A stretch of DNA of 64,000 bases, taken from assembly GCF_000403645.1 (NCBI RefSeq), contig NC_021313.1:2189014-2253013 (forward strand), written 5' to 3'. The position numbers and the translations under genes are program-made. Below are positions 61,219 through 64,000 of the stretch, piece by piece. The notes under the pieces are model-generated. The model made no database searches, was not told where the DNA came from, and worked only from the letters and a program-made list of their open reading frames with translations. How positions within the stretch are numbered: position 1 is the stretch's first letter; each line of letters opens with the position of its first letter. Source of the DNA: Salinarchaeum sp. Harcht-Bsk1 (GTDB taxonomy: Archaea; Halobacteriota; Halobacteria; Halobacteriales; Salinarchaeaceae).

Positions 61219-61464
61219 CTACTGCGTTGCGTACCGCCCGTCGGCGGTCCGCTGGAGGTGGCCGGCGTCCTCCAGTTCCCCGAGGACGCTCAGGAGACAG
61301 AGCTTGCCGAGGTCGAGCGTGCCGTCGAGTTCGTCGATGGTCGCGGTGCCCGCGGCGTCGAGCGCGAGGTAGCACAGCTTCGACTGGGCGGTGTCGAGGC
61401 CGTCGGGAATCTCGAGCTCCGCGGCGGCGACGCCGGCGAGCTTCTGCTCGGTGGACGCGCTCAT
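61219..61464 (-). CDS. Small winged-helix protein
   Basis: An 81-residue protein: LDTAQSKLCYLALDAAGTAT, IDELDGTLDLGKLCLLSVLG, ELEDAGHLQRTADGRYA. The helix-turn-helix plus wing pattern suggests DNA binding. Its ATG overlaps the stop of the upstream zinc-finger gene (ATGA), so the two are coupled and probably function together. Confidence 0.72.
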   Translation of the reverse strand: MSASTEQKLAGVAAAELEIPDGLDTAQSKLCYLALDAAGTATIDELDGTLDLGKLCLLSVLGELEDAGHLQRTADGRYATQ

Positions 61465-61646
61465 CCGCTCCACCCACCGGCGAGGTCGCCGGCGACGTTC
61501 TCCTTCCAGTCGGCGTGCCCGCTCTCGCAAGCGGGACTCTCTGCGAGGTGGTCGACGAAGCCAGCGCCGGGGTCTGCGAGCCCGGCGCCACAGAACGGGC
61601 AGGTCGACGGGTCGGACCAGTTCGAGGGGACGTTGGTAGCGGCCAT
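61461..61646 (-). CDS. Small zinc-finger protein (DUF7501-like)
   Basis: A 61-residue protein. CPFCGAGLADPGAGFVDHLA then SPACESGHADWKENVAGDLA forms a CxxC...H...C zinc site. A similar haloarchaeal family is one I recall as DUF7501. It is the first gene of a two-gene unit with the winged-helix gene. Upstream, GTTTATACT on the minus strand (about 61673-61681) is a plausible TATA box 27-35 bases before the start. Confidence 0.75.
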   Translation of the reverse strand: MAATNVPSNWSDPSTCPFCGAGLADPGAGFVDHLAESPACESGHADWKENVAGDLAGGWSG

Positions 61647-61848
61647 GCGTACCTGTGACTGCAACGGCATGAAGTATAAACTTTGCCAGAGATATTATTA
61701 TACACCTAATACAGTATTAAGATCTCTCCATGGTGGTGCGTATCGCTCCATCAGGGCTCGTTCGTGAACGATAGCCGTACTGTCGGCTCGGCGTGCGAAT
61801 TGATAGCGAACGATCGTGGTTCGAGACGCCGTCTGTCGCCGCTCGGCG

Positions 61849-62343
61849 CTACAGCAGGTATCGGTCCGGATCGCCCCCGAGGTCGACGAACTCGTCGGTC
61901 GCGTCGATCAACTCTTCGGCGGTCGAGGCTTCGAAGGAGAGGACTTCGACGCGCACGCCCTCGTGTCGGAGGTGCGAGCAGAGGCGCGCGAAGTCGCCGT
62001 CGCCGGTACAGAGGACCATCGTGTCGACGTGGGAGGCGAGCGTGACGGCGTCGAGGCTGATCCCCACGTCCCAGTCGGCCTTCTGCGAGCCGTCGCCGAA
62101 CGTCTTGATGTCCTTGATCTTCGGTTCGAACCCGATCTCCTCGACGGCCTCGAAGAAGCTCTCTTCTTCCGGCGCGTCCGCACGGATCACGTACGCGATC
62201 GCACGCACGAGTTCGCGGTCGTCGACCGCCCGCTCCAGAAGCGCGGCGTAGTCGACGTTCCGCGTGTGCAGGCTCTGGGCCGTGTGATAGAGGTTCTGCG
62301 CGTCCGCCAGGACGGCGACGCGCTGGCCCGGATGCGTCGTCAT
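61849..62343 (-). CDS. NYN (LabA/PIN-like) domain protein
   Basis: A 164-residue predicted ribonuclease. RVAVLADAQNLYHTAQSL carries the first Asp-Asn pair; DIKTFGDGSQKADWDVGISL and DTMVLCTGDGDFARLCSHLR provide the other acidic residues, followed by GVRVEVLSFE and an Asp-rich C-terminus (DEFVDLGGDPDRYLL). NYN proteins cleave RNA in several systems; the target is unknown. Confidence 0.9.
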   Translation of the reverse strand: MTTHPGQRVAVLADAQNLYHTAQSLHTRNVDYAALLERAVDDRELVRAIAYVIRADAPEEESFFEAVEEIGFEPKIKDIKTFGDGSQKADWDVGISLDAVTLASHVDTMVLCTGDGDFARLCSHLRHEGVRVEVLSFEASTAEELIDATDEFVDLGGDPDRYLL

Positions 62344-62481
62344 GCTCCTTGCTGGGTGAGTCCAACGGAAATAGTTTCTGCGCCGCTGCTGCCGTTGCAC
62401 GGCCGTCGGCGCTGGCGCCCGAGACGGTCTCGTGGGTCGAAGCACTGCTGCCCGAGCAGTCGATCCCGCAAACGCATCACC

Positions 62482-62490
62482 CATATACTG
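62482..62490 (+). promoter_or_regulatory. TATA box for the DUF5822 gene
   Basis: CATATACTG lies 20-28 bases before the GTG at 62510, supporting a leaderless start there. Confidence 0.5.
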
Positions 62491-62509
62491 GCGGGTGCAA
62501 CCGGCGAGC

Positions 62510-62749
62510 GTGCCCGAGCCCGTCGAGACCACGGATCCGGACGGCGTCGACTTCGGCCGGGTGATGCAGCTCACCTTCGTCTACACGATCGTGATCGGCG
62601 CGCCGCTGGTTGCGCTCGTCTCGATTCCGTTCTCGCTGCCGACCTGGGGCGATCGCGCGACGTTCGCGATCAGGATCGGCGCGATCGTCTGGTTCGTGAC
62701 CTCGATCGCGGTCTACCTGCTGGAGCGGCGACGGGTCGCCGAGTCCTGA
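62510..62749 (+). CDS. Small two-helix membrane protein (DUF5822-like)
   Basis: 79 residues, starting at a GTG as PEPVETTDPDGVDFGRVMQL and followed by two membrane helices (about 18-40 and 50-70) and a basic RRR tail. I recall this pattern as the haloarchaeal family DUF5822. The function is unknown. The TATA box position argues against the longer in-frame ATG at 62432. Confidence 0.78.
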   Translation: MPEPVETTDPDGVDFGRVMQLTFVYTIVIGAPLVALVSIPFSLPTWGDRATFAIRIGAIVWFVTSIAVYLLERRRVAES

Positions 62750-62773
62750 GGTCCAACGCCCCGTAGGGGACGA

Positions 62774-63322
62774 TCAGTAGTGCTGCTGGACGCGATCCTC
62801 GACCCACTGGAACGGAATCCCGGCGCGCTCTGCGGCCTGCTCGTCTGTCGCCGAGTCGCCGATGAACACCGTCGAGACCGGCGTCGCGCCGATCTGATCG
62901 AGTGCCGTCAGCAACGGCGTCGGATCCGGTTTCTGTTCCCTGAGGGTGTCTCGCCCTACGAGCGAGTTCACGTACCGGTCGAGACCGTGCTTTTCGAGTG
63001 CGATCTCGACGGCGTCCTCACAGTTTAGCGAGCAGACGCCGATCGGGTCCCGCGTCGAGTCGACCTCGTCGGCGAGCGGCAGCGCCTCGGAGGCCTCCGC
63101 GCCGGCCCGTTCGTGCTCGGAGAGCACGGCCTCGACCTCGTCCTGGACGGCGTACCGTCCTGCTTCGTTCACGAGGCTCCAGAGGTCGCGATCCGGATCG
63201 ACGTCGTGTCCGGCGTCCTCGTACACGGCGACGACGTCGCTGGCCGCCTCCTGCCAGTCGACGTCGAGACGAACCAGCGTTCCATCGAGGTCGTACACCC
63301 GGGCCTCGAACTCGTGTGACAC
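62774..63322 (-). CDS. HAD superfamily hydrolase
   Basis: A 182-residue phosphatase-like enzyme. Motif I is RVYDLDGTLVRLDVDW, motif II is VCSLNCEDAVEIAL, motif III Lys is LREQKPDPTPLLTAL, and motif IV is VFIGDSATDEQAAERAGI. It resembles phosphoglycolate phosphatase-type HADs, but the cap is small and the substrate unknown. It starts at GTG 63322 (SHEFEARVYDLDG). Convergent with the DUF5822-like gene, 25 bases apart. Confidence 0.88.
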   Translation of the reverse strand: MSHEFEARVYDLDGTLVRLDVDWQEAASDVVAVYEDAGHDVDPDRDLWSLVNEAGRYAVQDEVEAVLSEHERAGAEASEALPLADEVDSTRDPIGVCSLNCEDAVEIALEKHGLDRYVNSLVGRDTLREQKPDPTPLLTALDQIGATPVSTVFIGDSATDEQAAERAGIPFQWVEDRVQQHY

Positions 63323-63529
63323 GCTCGAAATTACTTGCCAGTATGGCCTAAGCGTTGTCGGTCCACCTCGTTAGACTCCAGGGGCACCTCCCTGGCGATC
63401 CACTCGGGAATCGCCGCTCCTGGCGTCAATTCTGATCGTTCGTAGCTGTCACTTCTGCCTCTTCGTTCCGGTCACTCCTACTCGCGATCCGGAGTCCTCA
63501 CTCGCCCGTGTCACAGCGCCCGCGTCCCC

Positions 63530-64000
63530 TCACTGCTCGCCGAGGACGTGCCGCGCGACGATCTCCTTTTGAATCTGGGTCGTCCCCTCGTAGATCTCTG
63601 TGATCTTCGCGTCGCGGTAGTACCGCTCGACGTCGAACTCCGAGACGTAGCCGTAGCCGCCGTGGATCTGCAAGGCCTCGTTCGTGATCGACATCGCCGA
63701 CTCGCTCGCACTGTACTTCGCCATGCTCGCGGCCACCGCAGCGTCGTCGGCCCCTGCCTCGAGCTTCCGGGCGGCCTCCCGCGTGAGGAGCCTGGCGCTC
63801 TCGAGTTCGGTGCGCATCTCGGCCAGCTTGTGCCGGATCGTCTGGATGTCCGCGATCGGGCCGTCGAACTGCTCACGCTCCTGGGCGTACGCGACGGCGT
63901 CGTCGAAGGCCGCCTCCGCGAGTCCGACGGACTGTGCGCCGATGGCAACCCGGCCGCCCGTCAGGATCTCGAATGCAGCCGCGAGTCCCCGCCCTTCCTC
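63530..64000 (-). CDS. Acyl-CoA dehydrogenase, C-terminal part (N-terminus off the window)
   Basis: The last 156 residues of an FAD-dependent acyl-CoA dehydrogenase of beta-oxidation or related catabolism. ILTGGRVAIGAQSVGLAEAA, YAQEREQFDGPIADIQTIRH, LQIHGGYGYVSEFDVERYYR and the signature ITEIYEGTTQIQKEIVARHV are visible; the catalytic Glu is in IYEGT. The frame is open to base 64000, so about 220 residues lie beyond the edge. The chain length of the substrate cannot be told. Confidence 0.95.
   Translation of the reverse strand, partial: EEGRGLAAAFEILTGGRVAIGAQSVGLAEAAFDDAVAYAQEREQFDGPIADIQTIRHKLAEMRTELESARLLTREAARKLEAGADDAAVAASMAKYSASESAMSITNEALQIHGGYGYVSEFDVERYYRDAKITEIYEGTTQIQKEIVARHVLGEQ

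Overview
The window comes from the chromosome of a haloarchaeon (class Halobacteria). The evidence is the high GC content, strongly acidic proteins, an archaeal information-processing set (TFB, TFS, aIF2beta, DnaG-type primase, Hel308, RNase P protein subunits, 20S proteasome), a Bat-type HTH_10 regulator, many GTG and apparently leaderless starts placed about 28 bases after a TATA-like box, and several small protein families I know only from haloarchaea. I cannot assign a genus.

Layout. 1-10 kb: Hel308 (cut by the left edge), hemB, a four-gene DUF4129/DUF58 membrane cluster, an ammonium transporter fused to a PII domain, and a TIGR00300 enzyme. 10-17.6 kb: a DUF429 protein, a universal stress protein, two cis-prenyltransferase homologues with complementary missing motifs, a DUF92/VTE6-type membrane protein, dnaG, and an Nmad3-like protein. 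17.7-25 kb: tRNA-Thr with a repeat element behind it, a 1242-residue multi-PAS/Bat regulator, a peroxiredoxin and small proteins. 25-38 kb: hisS-truA, rps12-rps7, an IMPDH-like enzyme, tfb, aIF2beta, a Ski2-like helicase and tRNA-Pro. 38-44 kb: a lipoprotein, tRNA-Ser with a repeat element, and the rnp3-methyltransferase-rnp2-psmA-SBDS superoperon, then a RAD55/KaiC ATPase. 44-52 kb: an ArsR remnant, a long AT-rich leader, a Tat-secreted GH81 beta-1,3-glucanase beside a TrmB-type regulator, an S9 peptidase, and tRNA-Leu with a repeat element. 52-64 kb: coaD, gshA, a second proteasome alpha gene joined to the beta gene, tfs, PEP carboxylase, small regulators, a NYN protein, a HAD hydrolase and an acyl-CoA dehydrogenase cut by the right edge.

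How parts fit together. The cis-prenyltransferase pair and the DUF92 protein suggest a polyprenyl/dolichyl-phosphate locus. The second alpha and the beta gene would co-produce an alternative 20S proteasome, while alpha1 is made with RNase P subunits. The GH81 enzyme and adjacent TrmB regulator look like a beta-glucan-use unit with its own control region.

Most unusual signals. (1) Three of the four tRNA genes are followed by a 140-160 bp palindromic element bounded by an exact 20-25 bp copy of that tRNA's own 3' end. The element interiors resemble one another, and the core recurs once away from a tRNA. (2) A cis-prenyltransferase pair has the catalytic DGNRR motif in one protein and the C-terminal RxG motif in the other, the signature of a heteromeric enzyme. 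(3) A four-copy 3'-end module combines a hairpin with T tracts on both strands. (4) Amt and PII are fused in one chain. All calls come from reading the sequence; no database search was possible.
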